A DNA stretch of 64,000 nucleotides from Marinobacter gudaonensis (GTDB lineage Bacteria; Pseudomonadota; Gammaproteobacteria; Pseudomonadales; Oleiphilaceae), in contig NZ_FOYV01000001.1 in NCBI RefSeq assembly GCF_900115175.1, positions 1 to 64,000 on the forward strand, given 5' to 3'. Below the pieces are notes generated by a model, which saw nothing but the letters and a program-made list of their open reading frames with translations, had not been told where the DNA came from and did not search any database. The position numbers and the translations under genes were made by a program. Numbering within the stretch: position 1 is the stretch's first letter; each line of letters opens with the position of its first letter. Positions 7,111 to 14,666 of this stretch are shown one piece after another.

Positions 7111-7758
7111 GTGCGTTATCTTGTTGATGGGGTTGAAATTCGGTCAGAGAATGCCGCAAAACCTGCGAGCCAAAAGTCGGCCGCAGTTGATTTTTATTTA
7201 GCGTCGTTGGAAGGCCGGCCAAAATTGCTAGATTTTGGTTGTGGTAAACTCAGATACTCCGACACCCTTGTGGAGGTTGCTTCAACTGTTACTTTTGTTG
7301 ATTCTTTTGTTCAATTAAATCGTGAGCAGGTGGTAAGAGGGGGAAAAACAACTGTTCGCGCATTTGTCCGTTCTAATTATAGTAACTGTCAAACTATTTC
7401 GTCAGAGGAAATAGACAACCATTTCGAAAAATATGATGTGGTCACCTGTACCAATGTGCTTTCAGCGATACCCTGTCCGGCTACCCTAACACAAGTCGTG
7501 GGGTCTATAAGGCGGCTGCTAAAAGCAGGGGGGATGGCTGTTTTTGTAAACCAGCACAGAAGCTCCTACTTTAAACGATATGAGTTAGGAGAAAGGCTTT
7601 TGTATGGGTACTTGTATGAAGGAAAGCGGGGGTATTCATATTATGGGATCTTGGGTAAGAAAAATATAGAGAACCTCCTAAGAGAAAATGGCTTTTACAT
7701 AAATCGGTCTTGGTGTGCAGGTGAAACAACCTTCACTGAAGCATCTCCATGCCGTTAA
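7111..7758 (+). CDS. SAM-dependent methyltransferase-like protein (cassette)
   Basis: The 215-residue product starts at GTG 7111. Class I methyltransferase motifs are visible: motif I LLDFGCGKLRYS near residue 40, an acidic strand end (TFVDSF), a motif IV-like stretch YDVVTCTNVLSAI and a post-motif KAGGMAVFVNQH. The substrate cannot be told. It sits in an AT-rich two-gene cassette behind a membrane protein, probably translated in series; the only ribosome site, GAGAGG, is 14 bases upstream. The stop overlaps attC 11, which the IS3 element interrupts. Confidence 0.7.
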   Translation: MRYLVDGVEIRSENAAKPASQKSAAVDFYLASLEGRPKLLDFGCGKLRYSDTLVEVASTVTFVDSFVQLNREQVVRGGKTTVRAFVRSNYSNCQTISSEEIDNHFEKYDVVTCTNVLSAIPCPATLTQVVGSIRRLLKAGGMAVFVNQHRSSYFKRYELGERLLYGYLYEGKRGYSYYGILGKKNIENLLRENGFYINRSWCAGETTFTEASPCR

Positions 7759-7859
7759 CAAGTGGGTGAATCTGACCGGTACTACGCTGCGCTCCGCACC
7801 GGCTGATCTTGCACCTCTTTAGTGGACGGTCTTTTACCGAACACTAGAGGGGGCCCACC

Positions 7860-8231
7860 ATGGGGCAGACCCACAAGAGAAACTACGATCGTTACACCCT
7901 GGCGTTCAAGCTGCGGGCCGTTAAACTGGCTAATCACCCTAACGTTAAAACCAAGGATATTGCGGAGGGGCTAGGGATACATCCAGTCATGCTGTACCGC
8001 TGGTGTATGGAGCATCGCAACGGGACGCTGGTTGAAAACAAACACATGAAAAAGCAGAAGCCCTCTCCGAAACGGGTGAACCCTCCACCGGATTCTGAAG
8101 CCGCCGCGGAAGACGAGCTGGCAAAGGCGAAGAAGCGCATCAAGGATCTGGAAAAACAGCTGAATGCCCGCCAGGAGGAAATAGACCTCCTAAAAAAGGC
8201 GCGTCGGTTCTTCGAGAAAAACCGTCGCTGA
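7860..8231 (+). CDS. IS3-family OrfA (helix-turn-helix DNA-binding protein)
   Basis: The product is 123 residues. The N-terminal half has an HTH region (LRAVKLAN, KTKDIAEGLGIHPVMLYRWCME) that would bind the element ends. The C-terminal half is a coiled-coil zipper (EDELAKAKKRIKDLEKQLNA) for dimerisation. Near its end the sequence A-AAA-AAG at 8192-8198 is a classical -1 slippery site leading into orfB. It appears intact. Confidence 0.88.
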   Translation: MGQTHKRNYDRYTLAFKLRAVKLANHPNVKTKDIAEGLGIHPVMLYRWCMEHRNGTLVENKHMKKQKPSPKRVNPPPDSEAAAEDELAKAKKRIKDLEKQLNARQEEIDLLKKARRFFEKNRR

Positions 8232-9082
8232 TTTTTGAGTTTATCGAGAAGAACCGGGATCAGTTCAGTATCAAGCGCCTCTGCCTGTTTTTCGGTGTGT
8301 CTCGCAGCGGCTTTTATGCCTGGCTCACTCGCCCTATCAGCCTTCATCGACAGCAGGATGAGGTCCTCAAGGGCGCCATTATCGAATTGCACCAGGGCTA
8401 TCGCCGGGCCTATGGCGCACCAAGAGTGCATCAGGCGTTGCGTCAGCAGGGCCTCCCTTGCAGTCGTCGACGGGTGAATCGGTTGATGAGGACTTTAGAG
8501 ATTAAAGCCTCTACAACTGGACTGTATGTTTGGCGGCCCGGGCAGCACGCGTTTTACAGCTCCGCCGGCAATCAACTCAAAGGCAGTGAAGCACCGAGCG
8601 GCTGCGGTCAGCAGTGGGCTGGGGATTTCACTTATCTGAAAACCCGCACTGGCTGGCTGTACCACGCAGCCATCATTGATCTGTTCAGTCGCAAAGTGGT
8701 GGGCTGGTCGTTCAGCAGTCGCCGCAACAGTGAATTGACCAAGAGTGCGTTGCGCATGGCGTTGCTGAACGAAATGCCAGAACAGGGTTGCCTGTTCCAT
8801 TCTGATCAAGGAATCGAATACGCCGCGCACGAATACCGGGAACTGCTGGAGAAGGCCGGGATGGTTCGCAGCATGAGCCGCAAAGGCAATCCATTGGACA
8901 ACGCGGTCATGGAGTCCTACTTCCACACCCTGAAAGCTGAGTTGGTGCACAAGCGATTATTCGACACGAAAGTGCAAGCGGTCTCGGAAATTATTCACTA
9001 CATGATGTTCTATAACAGCGAGCGGCTGCACTCGAGCCTGGGCTACCAATCCCCGGAAGAGTATGAAAAGCTCAGTGCCTAA
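8192..9082 (+). CDS. IS3-family OrfB transposase (made by -1 frameshift)
   Basis: After a -1 slip on A6G at 8192-8198 the reading frame is open to the stop at 9082 and gives about 295 residues; an internal ATG at 8297 would give only 261 and cut the HTH_21-type start. The integrase core shows DFTYLKT (first D), FHSDQGIEY (second D) and DNAVMESYFHTLKAE (E), the DDE triad of rve transposases, ending with the usual YNSERLHSSLGYQSPEEYE. OrfAB is the active transposase in this family. No interruption is seen. Confidence 0.88.
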   Translation, partial: KKGASVLREKPSLIFEFIEKNRDQFSIKRLCLFFGVSRSGFYAWLTRPISLHRQQDEVLKGAIIELHQGYRRAYGAPRVHQALRQQGLPCSRRRVNRLMRTLEIKASTTGLYVWRPGQHAFYSSAGNQLKGSEAPSGCGQQWAGDFTYLKTRTGWLYHAAIIDLFSRKVVGWSFSSRRNSELTKSALRMALLNEMPEQGCLFHSDQGIEYAAHEYRELLEKAGMVRSMSRKGNPLDNAVMESYFHTLKAELVHKRLFDTKVQAVSEIIHYMMFYNSERLHSSLGYQSPEEYEKLSA

Positions 9083-9148
9083 AGTGTCCACCAAAGTGGT
9101 GCAAGATCACGGCGCGTGAGCCGGGCGTTATGAGCGGTGTGCAGGGCA

Positions 9149-9502
9149 ATGAAGCGAGTTGAATTCGACGAAGTTTCTCACAGTGTTGACGAATTCCTGC
9201 GGATCTTTAATGAGTCGGGCGCACTAGCTTTTGAAATACCTGAGGCAGATTATTTTCATCTCACCAAGTTGACTAAGTGGTACCACAAGAATAGAGGCTC
9301 TGTCGGCGCTATGAGCGAAGGTCAGCTTGGGGAAGTTTTTGAAAAACTTGGTGTAGGAGATAATTCGAAGATCATTTTTATATTCGGGTTTCTTATGCTG
9401 GTTTGGAACAAAAACACAAAAATTCAGGCAGAGCGTAAAGCCGGTTTCATCGAGTTTATAGTCAGTAAGGTCGAGGCCCGCGGTGGCAGGCCAGGCTCAT
9501 AA
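9149..9502 (+). CDS. Cassette hypothetical protein
   Basis: The product is 117 residues from ATG 9149, with AGGG just upstream; a GTG at 9137 is possible. It is mixed helical, with one hydrophobic stretch (IIFIFGFLMLVW) near residue 75 that could be a buried helix or single span. No family is recognised. The IS3 element lies just upstream in the preceding attC. The stop overlaps attC 12. Confidence 0.6.
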   Translation: MKRVEFDEVSHSVDEFLRIFNESGALAFEIPEADYFHLTKLTKWYHKNRGSVGAMSEGQLGEVFEKLGVGDNSKIIFIFGFLMLVWNKNTKIQAERKAGFIEFIVSKVEARGGRPGS

Positions 9503-9586
9503 CAAGGCAGTCAACCGGACGCCAAAAGCAAGTCGCTTTTGGTATCCTCCGCTGCGCTCCGGCGCCGGTTACTTTCAGCGTTATGC
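9497..9586 (+). repeat. attC site 12 (90 bp)
   Basis: TCATAAC at 9497-9503 opens the site and GTTATGC at 9580-9586 closes it. It has an extra hairpin, GCCAAAAGC with GCTTTTGGT, beside the CGCTGCGCTCCGGCGCC tip. CAACCGGACGCC pairs with GGCGCCGGTTAC. Confidence 0.8.
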
Positions 9587-9598
9587 ATTACGTTCGTC

Positions 9599-9626
9599 TT
9601 GACGTACGTACTTATAGGCGTACACT
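9599..9626 (+). promoter_or_regulatory. Probable promoter/operator of the toxin-antitoxin cassette
   Basis: TTGACG (9599-9604) and TACACT (9621-9626) are spaced 16 bases apart, a fair sigma-70 promoter. The spacer holds GTACGTAC and a further GTAC, short palindromes of the kind bound by YefM/Phd antitoxins. Toxin-antitoxin cassettes normally carry their own promoter. Confidence 0.5.
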
Positions 9627-9658
9627 TGATTAAAAGTTAAACACGCAAGAGGTGCGTC

Positions 9659-9901
9659 ATGACCGGAATCACAGCAACTGAGGCGCGCAGCAACCTATAT
9701 CGGTTGATCGACGAGACCGCCGAGTCCCACCAACCAATCGTCATCATGGGTAAGCGGAACAAAGCCGTCCTGGTTTCCGAGGAAGACTGGTCTGCAATTC
9801 AGGAAACACTTTACCTGCTCTCCGTACCAGGTATGCGGGAGTCTATTCGTGAGGGGATGGATACCCCTGTGGATGAATGCGATGAGGAGCTGGACTGGTG
9901 A
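9659..9901 (+). CDS. Antitoxin, Phd/YefM family
   Basis: The product is 80 residues. The N-terminal domain (ITATEARSNLYRLIDE, PIVIMGKRNKAVLVSEEDW) is the Phd/YefM DNA-binding fold, and the acidic C-terminus (DTPVDECDEELDW) is the usual disordered toxin-wrapping tail. It should neutralise the downstream RNase toxin and repress the shared promoter. The stop overlaps the toxin start by 4 bases (GTGA). Such pairs stabilise cassette arrays against loss. Confidence 0.93.
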   Translation: MTGITATEARSNLYRLIDETAESHQPIVIMGKRNKAVLVSEEDWSAIQETLYLLSVPGMRESIREGMDTPVDECDEELDW

Positions 9902-10161
9902 CATGGAAGTTGGTTTACACCAAGCAAGCCCAGAAAGATGCAAAGAAGTTGGCCTCCAGCGGCCTCAAACCAAAAGCCCAGGAACTGTTAGCGCTGATAG
10001 CTGAAGATCCATACCGCAAGCCGCCTCCGTTTGAGAAGCTCATTGGTGATCTTGCGGGGGGCTATTCACGCCGCATCAATATTCAGCATCGTCTTGTCTA
10101 CCAAGTGCTCGAGGACGAGCAAGTGGTGAAAGTCCTCAGGCTCTGGAGCCATTACGAATGA
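9898..10161 (+). CDS. Toxin, Txe/YoeB family RNase
   Basis: The product is 87 residues from a GTG start overlapping the antitoxin stop. WKLVYTKQAQKDAKKL, DPYRKPPPFEKLIGDLAGGYSRRINIQHRLVYQV and LRLWSHYE match Txe/YoeB, which cleaves mRNA in the ribosome. The conserved Glu, Arg, His and C-terminal His-Tyr needed for activity are present (E47-region, RRIN, HRLVY, SHYE). It looks intact. The stop lies one base before attC 13. Confidence 0.93.
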   Translation: MTWKLVYTKQAQKDAKKLASSGLKPKAQELLALIAEDPYRKPPPFEKLIGDLAGGYSRRINIQHRLVYQVLEDEQVVKVLRLWSHYE

Positions 10162-10162
10162 T

Positions 10163-10240
10163 GCATAACCAGCCGCTGTTGCCGGACAATTTTTCCACCG
10201 CTTCGCGGTTCCAGAATTACCGCAAAGCTTCGCGTTACGC
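10163..10240 (+). repeat. attC site 13 (78 bp), last in the array
   Basis: GCATAAC at 10163-10169 opens the site and GTTACGC at 10234-10240 closes it. The interior has ACCGCTTCGCGGT and AATTACCGCAAAGCTTCGC. No further attC was found to the right. Confidence 0.75.
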
Positions 10241-10259
10241 ACCACATGGATGATGAGCC

Positions 10260-10466
10260 GTGAGCAAGATTTTGTATTCACTGTTGGTGAGTGTTTCGTT
10301 GGCTGGCTGTAGCGGCAAAGCTGTGTATGACAATATGCAGCGGAACGCCCGACAAGAATGTGTCGGTGTGCCGCCCGCTCAGTATGAAGAATGCATCGAA
10401 CGTTCCACTAAGTCCTATGAGGAATACAAGAGGGATCGGGCGGAAGTGCTCAAGTCTGAACCATAG
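10260..10466 (+). CDS. Small lipoprotein at the distal end of the array
   Basis: The product is 68 residues from GTG 10260. A hydrophobic signal ends in the lipobox LAGC; the mature part is a short charged helix rich in Arg, Glu and Tyr. It lies just after the last attC, but no attC follows it, so it is either a cassette that lost its site or the resident gene flanking the array. The two Cys in the mature part (QECVGV, YEECIE) could form a disulfide. The family is unknown. Confidence 0.6.
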   Translation: MSKILYSLLVSVSLAGCSGKAVYDNMQRNARQECVGVPPAQYEECIERSTKSYEEYKRDRAEVLKSEP

Positions 10467-10605
10467 AACCTTGGGCCCTCGAAAATCGGGCTTAATAGCG
10501 GGCTTGATAGAAGGGAACCCTACGACCAAGCATGTCGGCTCTTGCCTGTGTGGCAAATTTGTTTTCGCAGTCAGCGACACTGAACTGGCTGCCAGAGTAG
10601 GCCAG

Positions 10606-12450
10606 TCACGCCAAACCCGGTGAGGCCGAATGATCGTCCAGCCGGGAATAGAGTGCCACTTGGTTCCGTCCGCCCGATTTTGCCGCATACAGCGCTTTAT
10701 CCGCTTGCGCCAGCAGGCTGTCCAGGTCATCGCCGCCCTCTGGATACAGGCACGCAACGCCAGCGCTGACACTTATCGTCAGCTCTCCTCTTTCCAGGGG
10801 CAGGGGCTTGCCGTTGATGGTGCTTCTCAGGCGCTCGGCCACCTCGCCGGCGATACTCTCTTCAGTGCTCTCCAGCAATACCGCGAACTCCTCGCCGCCG
10901 AGGCGGGCCAGTATGTCGGTGTCGCGCAGGGCCTCCTGGGCCATAACGCTGAGGTGAATCAGCGCCTTGTCGCCCACGGCGTGGCCATAGGTGTCGTTGA
11001 TTTTCTTGAACATGTCGGCGTCGAACATGATGGCGGAAACGGGTTTGCCGGCGCGTATGGCTTTTTTGAGGGCCGTCCGTCCCAGTTCGAAGAAGTAGCG
11101 GCGGTTGTTCAGGCCGGTCAGTGCGTCGGTGCGCACAGTTTCCTCCAGGAGCCGATTGGCGTCCTCAAGTGCCCGGGTGCGCTCGGATACCCGGTGTTCC
11201 AGGCTGGCATTCAAATCGTTCATCTGTTGGGTTTTCCGGGCCAGCCTATGAAGCAGGTCCCGCAACACGGATGAGAGTACCCGCACCTCCTCGTAGTCGT
11301 CTCGCAGCTGTATCAGCGAGGAGGGGTTGTTGAAGTCGATGCGGTCAGCCTCGCGTGCCATCTGCAACAGCGGGCGTGTGGTGCGCCGGGCGGTGAAAAC
11401 GGCAAAGGTAATCAGCATCAGGGCCAACAGTGCGCCGCCATAAATCAGCGTGTTGCGCAGTGCCCGGGCGGGCTGGAAGGCTTCGATGGCTGGCTTTCGT
11501 ACGAGTACAAGCCAGTTGAGGGTGGCGTACTCCTCACGATCGCGCAGACGGCTGTACCCCACGAGGTAGGGCTCGGTGCTGTCTTCGCCGGTCATGGCCA
11601 TGGGCAGGGTGACGTATCCTGGAATGTCGGAGTTGGCTGCCTGCAGGAGTTGCTCATTCAGTTTTTGCCCGACGCTTCCCTCGGGGCCGATCATCACCAC
11701 ACCGTTCTTGTCGGCCAGTATCAGCTCTGCCTGCAGACGGTCCTGCAGGGGAGACAGCAGGGATTGCCCGATACTGGCCACCCAGTCCAGGTACAGATGG
11801 GCGCCCAGTACGCCGTTGAAGTTCCCGTCGGCATCCTGCAGCGGCACGGCCACATCCACAAAGCGCAGGGGCGCGCCGGTATCGTTGTTGAGTTTTTCCT
11901 CGAGCAACAGTGCCTCATGCACGTCACCCAGATAAGGGCCGTCACGGACTTCCTGGAACCAGGGGCGATGACTGACATCCATGCCTTTAAGGAGGTTGCC
12001 GGTACTGGCCAGAACTGTGCCGTCGGCAGAGGTCAGGCCTATCCAGGCGTAACTCGAGAAGTTTGCCGCCAGTGCATTGAGAAGAACGGTGATATCACCG
12101 GTTTGCTGTTTCAGGAGTTGCTGGCTGGAGAGCGCCGCGGCTACGGCAAGATCGCTGTAACGCTCATGAAGATCCAGATCGATTTTATCCCGGAGCTGAA
12201 CCGAGACTTCCTGCAGGTTCTGCCCCGTGGATTTGCGCAAAGCGTTCACCGCCAGATCGCTGGTCAGCCAGGTGCCAACGGTCGTGGCAGCCAGGATCAG
12301 GAGGCCGAAAGACAGTACTAGTCGAACTTTGAGCGTGTTCAGGGTTCTGATAGCTGATGTCCCGTCCTTTGTTAATGGAACGATCCCTTGATACCTGAAA
12401 ATGCCCGCTTTCCCTCGCCTTTGTTTTATCAGTGTAGCTGGCAAGCGCAA
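10606..12450 (-). CDS. Membrane diguanylate cyclase (Cache-HAMP-GGDEF)
   Basis: The product is 614 residues from TTG 12450, supported by AGGAG five bases upstream. Layout: transmembrane segment at about 41-60, a periplasmic double-Cache sensor (about 75-325), a second span (335-353), HAMP and a short coiled coil (355-440), then GGDEF. The active site is GGEEF at 518-522. RDTD at 509-512, five residues before it, is a product-inhibition I-site. It should make c-di-GMP in response to a periplasmic ligand. No EAL domain is present. It ends tail-to-tail with the integron array. Confidence 0.9.
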   Translation of the reverse strand: MRLPATLIKQRRGKAGIFRYQGIVPLTKDGTSAIRTLNTLKVRLVLSFGLLILAATTVGTWLTSDLAVNALRKSTGQNLQEVSVQLRDKIDLDLHERYSDLAVAAALSSQQLLKQQTGDITVLLNALAANFSSYAWIGLTSADGTVLASTGNLLKGMDVSHRPWFQEVRDGPYLGDVHEALLLEEKLNNDTGAPLRFVDVAVPLQDADGNFNGVLGAHLYLDWVASIGQSLLSPLQDRLQAELILADKNGVVMIGPEGSVGQKLNEQLLQAANSDIPGYVTLPMAMTGEDSTEPYLVGYSRLRDREEYATLNWLVLVRKPAIEAFQPARALRNTLIYGGALLALMLITFAVFTARRTTRPLLQMAREADRIDFNNPSSLIQLRDDYEEVRVLSSVLRDLLHRLARKTQQMNDLNASLEHRVSERTRALEDANRLLEETVRTDALTGLNNRRYFFELGRTALKKAIRAGKPVSAIMFDADMFKKINDTYGHAVGDKALIHLSVMAQEALRDTDILARLGGEEFAVLLESTEESIAGEVAERLRSTINGKPLPLERGELTISVSAGVACLYPEGGDDLDSLLAQADKALYAAKSGGRNQVALYSRLDDHSASPGLA

Positions 12451-12730
12451 ATTACTCCTGTGCCGGGCTTGTCATTTTGTTCCTTTGTGCACTTTTCTGG
12501 TGCGTTCGGGGAAAGGTCAGGTGAGCGAGGCTACTCCTCGGAATGCCGTTCATTGACGGATCCGCCATCACCATGGTTCTTCGGAGTTATAACCAAACGT
12601 TTTTAAGGCAGTCGTAAATTATCTAGTGCGGGCATTGTTCTTCCTACACTCCTACCTTATCTTTGCGTTCTAACCAAGCACGACTCTTATTCTCTCAGTG
12701 CATATCAAGATTCTTTGTCAACAGGGAGCT

Positions 12731-13774
12731 ATGCCCAGTATGCCAAATTCAAGTTTTTCCGGTTCAAAGGCGCGCAAAGGGCTGTGGTTCAGTGCGCTGG
12801 CGTTGGCTTTCTCGCTCTCGGGCCAAGCAACTGCCCAGGAGCGTGAGCTTCTTAATTCTTCCTACGACATCGCCCGTGAACTGTTTGCGGAGTACAACGT
12901 TCTGTTCCAGGACTACTGGAAAGAGAAGACTGGCGAGTCGGTTAACATCCAGCAGTCCCACGCTGGCTCTTCCAAACAGGCGCGCGCCATTCTGCAGGGT
13001 CTTGATGCCGACGTGGTAACTTACAATCAGGTGACAGATGTCAACATCCTGGCCGAGCGTGGCAACCTGATTCCCGAAGACTGGGCATCTCGCCTGCCCA
13101 ACAACAGCTCACCCTACTACTCCACCATGGCGTTCCTGGTGCGCGAGGGTAACCCCAAGAACATCCAGAACTGGGACGACCTGGTGCGCGAAGACGTTGA
13201 GCTCATCATGCCGAACCCGAAGACGTCTGGTAACGGCCGTTACACCTATCTGGCCGCTCTGGGCTATGCCCAGGACCGGTTTGGCGACGATCAGGAGAAA
13301 ATTGATGCCTTCCTGAGCGATCTGCTCGGCCAGGTAAAGGTGTTCGACTCCGGCGGTCGTGGCGCCACCACCACCTTTGTTGAGCGTGGTCTGGGTGACG
13401 TGCTGCTGACCTTCGAGTCTGAAGTGAACAACATTCCGGAACTGAATCCGGACAAGAACTTTCAGGTGGTGGTACCGAAGGTAAGCTTCCTGGCCGAGTT
13501 CCCGGTTACCTGGATTGACAAGAACATCGAAAAGAAGGGCACTGAAGACGTTGCTCAGGCCTACCTCAAGCACCTGTACTCGGAAGAGGCGCAGCGCCTT
13601 CTGGCCAGCTTCAATTACCGGGTACATAACGAGACGGTGAAGAAGGAAGTGGCCGAGAAGTTCCCCGAGCTGAAGCTGATGCCGATCCAGGACATTGCCG
13701 GCAGTTGGGAGAACGCGATGGAAACCCACTTTGCCAGCGGTGGAAAACTGGACCAGTTGCAACGTCGCCGCTAA
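12731..13774 (+). CDS. sbp: Periplasmic sulfate-binding protein
   Basis: The product is 347 residues from ATG 12731 (GGGAG seven bases upstream); an earlier in-frame start at 12698 lacks a ribosome site. A signal peptide ends near AQATAQ-like sequence at about residue 36. [31 protein letters not shown] and [21 protein letters not shown] are hallmarks of the Sbp/CysP family. It delivers sulfate or thiosulfate to the CysTWA transporter encoded directly downstream. Whether sulfate or thiosulfate is preferred cannot be told. CysB control is expected but I could not place a site. Confidence 0.92.
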   Translation: MPSMPNSSFSGSKARKGLWFSALALAFSLSGQATAQERELLNSSYDIARELFAEYNVLFQDYWKEKTGESVNIQQSHAGSSKQARAILQGLDADVVTYNQVTDVNILAERGNLIPEDWASRLPNNSSPYYSTMAFLVREGNPKNIQNWDDLVREDVELIMPNPKTSGNGRYTYLAALGYAQDRFGDDQEKIDAFLSDLLGQVKVFDSGGRGATTTFVERGLGDVLLTFESEVNNIPELNPDKNFQVVVPKVSFLAEFPVTWIDKNIEKKGTEDVAQAYLKHLYSEEAQRLLASFNYRVHNETVKKEVAEKFPELKLMPIQDIAGSWENAMETHFASGGKLDQLQRRR

Positions 13775-13792
13775 GGGATGCTCAACTGATCC

Positions 13793-14665
13793 ATGGCTAC
13801 CACTGAAACCGCAGAGCGCCCGGCCAAAAGGCTGAGCGCTTCTGCCACCAAGCGCGTGCTGCCGGGGTTCGGATTGAGCCTCGGCATTTCGCTTTTCTTT
13901 ATCAGTCTGGTTCTGCTGCTACCCATCAGCGGTCTGTTCATCCGGGCCGCAGGCATGGGCTGGGAGCAGTTCTGGTTTGTAATCACCGATCCCCGGGTTG
14001 TCGCCTCCTACAAGGTTACGGCACTGGCGGCGCTGGCGGCATCGCTGTTCAACTGCGTGTTTGGTCTGCTTCTGGCCTGGGTGCTCGTGCGGTACGAGTT
14101 TCCCGGCAAGCGCCTGCTTGACGCCATTATGGACCTGCCTTTTGCATTGCCAACGGCAGTGGCAGGTATCACCCTGGCCACCCTGTTCGCGGAGAGCGGC
14201 TGGTACGGTCAGTACCTGGCGGAACTGGGTATAGAGGTGGCGTTCACGCCCCTGGGGATTGTTGTGGCCATGGCTTTCACCAGTGTTCCGTTCGTCGTGC
14301 GCACCGTTCAGCCCGTGCTTGAGGAACTGGCGCCGGAAGACGAAGAGGCGGCCATGAGCCTCGGTGCCTCGGATCTGACGGTGTTCCGGAAAATCCTGTT
14401 TCCCATGCTCTGGCCCGCGGTGGTGACGGGTGGCGCCCTGTCGTTTGCCCGCAGCTTGGGCGAGTACGGCGCGGTAATCTTTATTGCCGGCAATTCTCCG
14501 TACATCAGTGAAGTGATCAGCCTGATGATTTTTGTGCGCCTGGAGGAATACGATTTCCCGGCGGCCAGTGCCATTGCGGCGGTGGTGATGACGGTGTCGC
14601 TGCTGTTGCTGCTGGCGATCAATGTCTGGCAGGGGCGCTATCTCAAGCGCCTGCACGGAGGCTGA
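13793..14665 (+). CDS. cysT: Sulfate ABC transporter permease CysT
   Basis: The product is 290 residues with six hydrophobic segments and the permease EAA-type loop (EEAAMSLGASDLTVFRKILFP) around residue 185 that docks onto CysA. It begins 18 bases after sbp. It forms a heterodimeric channel with CysW. The order binding protein-cysT-cysW-cysA is standard. Confidence 0.93.
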   Translation: MATTETAERPAKRLSASATKRVLPGFGLSLGISLFFISLVLLLPISGLFIRAAGMGWEQFWFVITDPRVVASYKVTALAALAASLFNCVFGLLLAWVLVRYEFPGKRLLDAIMDLPFALPTAVAGITLATLFAESGWYGQYLAELGIEVAFTPLGIVVAMAFTSVPFVVRTVQPVLEELAPEDEEAAMSLGASDLTVFRKILFPMLWPAVVTGGALSFARSLGEYGAVIFIAGNSPYISEVISLMIFVRLEEYDFPAASAIAAVVMTVSLLLLLAINVWQGRYLKRLHGG

Positions 14666-14666
14666 T

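Larger units (their letters stand above)
7809..9104 (+). mobile_element. IS3-family insertion sequence
   Basis: The element is 1296 bp. The ends TTGCACCTCTTTAGTGGAC (7809-7827) and GTCCACCAAAGTGGTGCAA (9086-9104) are inverted repeats with two mismatches. GATC directly flanks both sides (7805-7808 and 9105-9108), consistent with a 4 bp target duplication. Because GATC is itself palindromic, the end could be placed one or two bases differently. It encodes orfA and orfB in the usual IS3 layout with a -1 frameshift signal. Confidence 0.88.
7753..9133 (+). repeat. attC site 11, interrupted by the IS3-family element
   Basis: CGTTAAC at 7753-7759 opens the site, and the closing core GTTATGA is at 9127-9133. 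Removing 7809-9104 and one GATC leaves an 81 bp site with the GACCGGTACTACGCTGCGC tip seen in site 4. Confidence 0.75.
1..10240 (+). mobile_element. Integron gene-cassette array (integrase end outside window)
   Basis: Thirteen attC-like sites of 71-102 bp alternate with small + strand genes. Each site opens near an AAC core just after, or overlapping, a stop codon and closes with a GTTRRRY-like core that starts the next cassette. The site interiors are imperfect palindromes, many sharing TACGCTGCGCTCCG. Bases 3-9 (GTTAAAT) are the tail of another attC, so the array continues leftwards. Because genes point away from the integrase in integrons, attI and intI should lie left of base 1. Codon use and base composition are visibly lower in GC than the downstream core genes. 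A sedentary chromosomal array is more likely than a short mobile integron, since there are no resistance cassettes and many hypothetical genes; that is inference. Confidence 0.9.

Noticed and set aside
1..10240. CRISPR array, because of regularly spaced palindromic repeats
   Set aside because: Repeats are 71-102 bp, variable, and separated by genes of different length, as in attC sites.
10606..12450. GGDEF protein as a cassette gene
   Set aside because: It is on the opposite strand, has core-genome composition and no attC.
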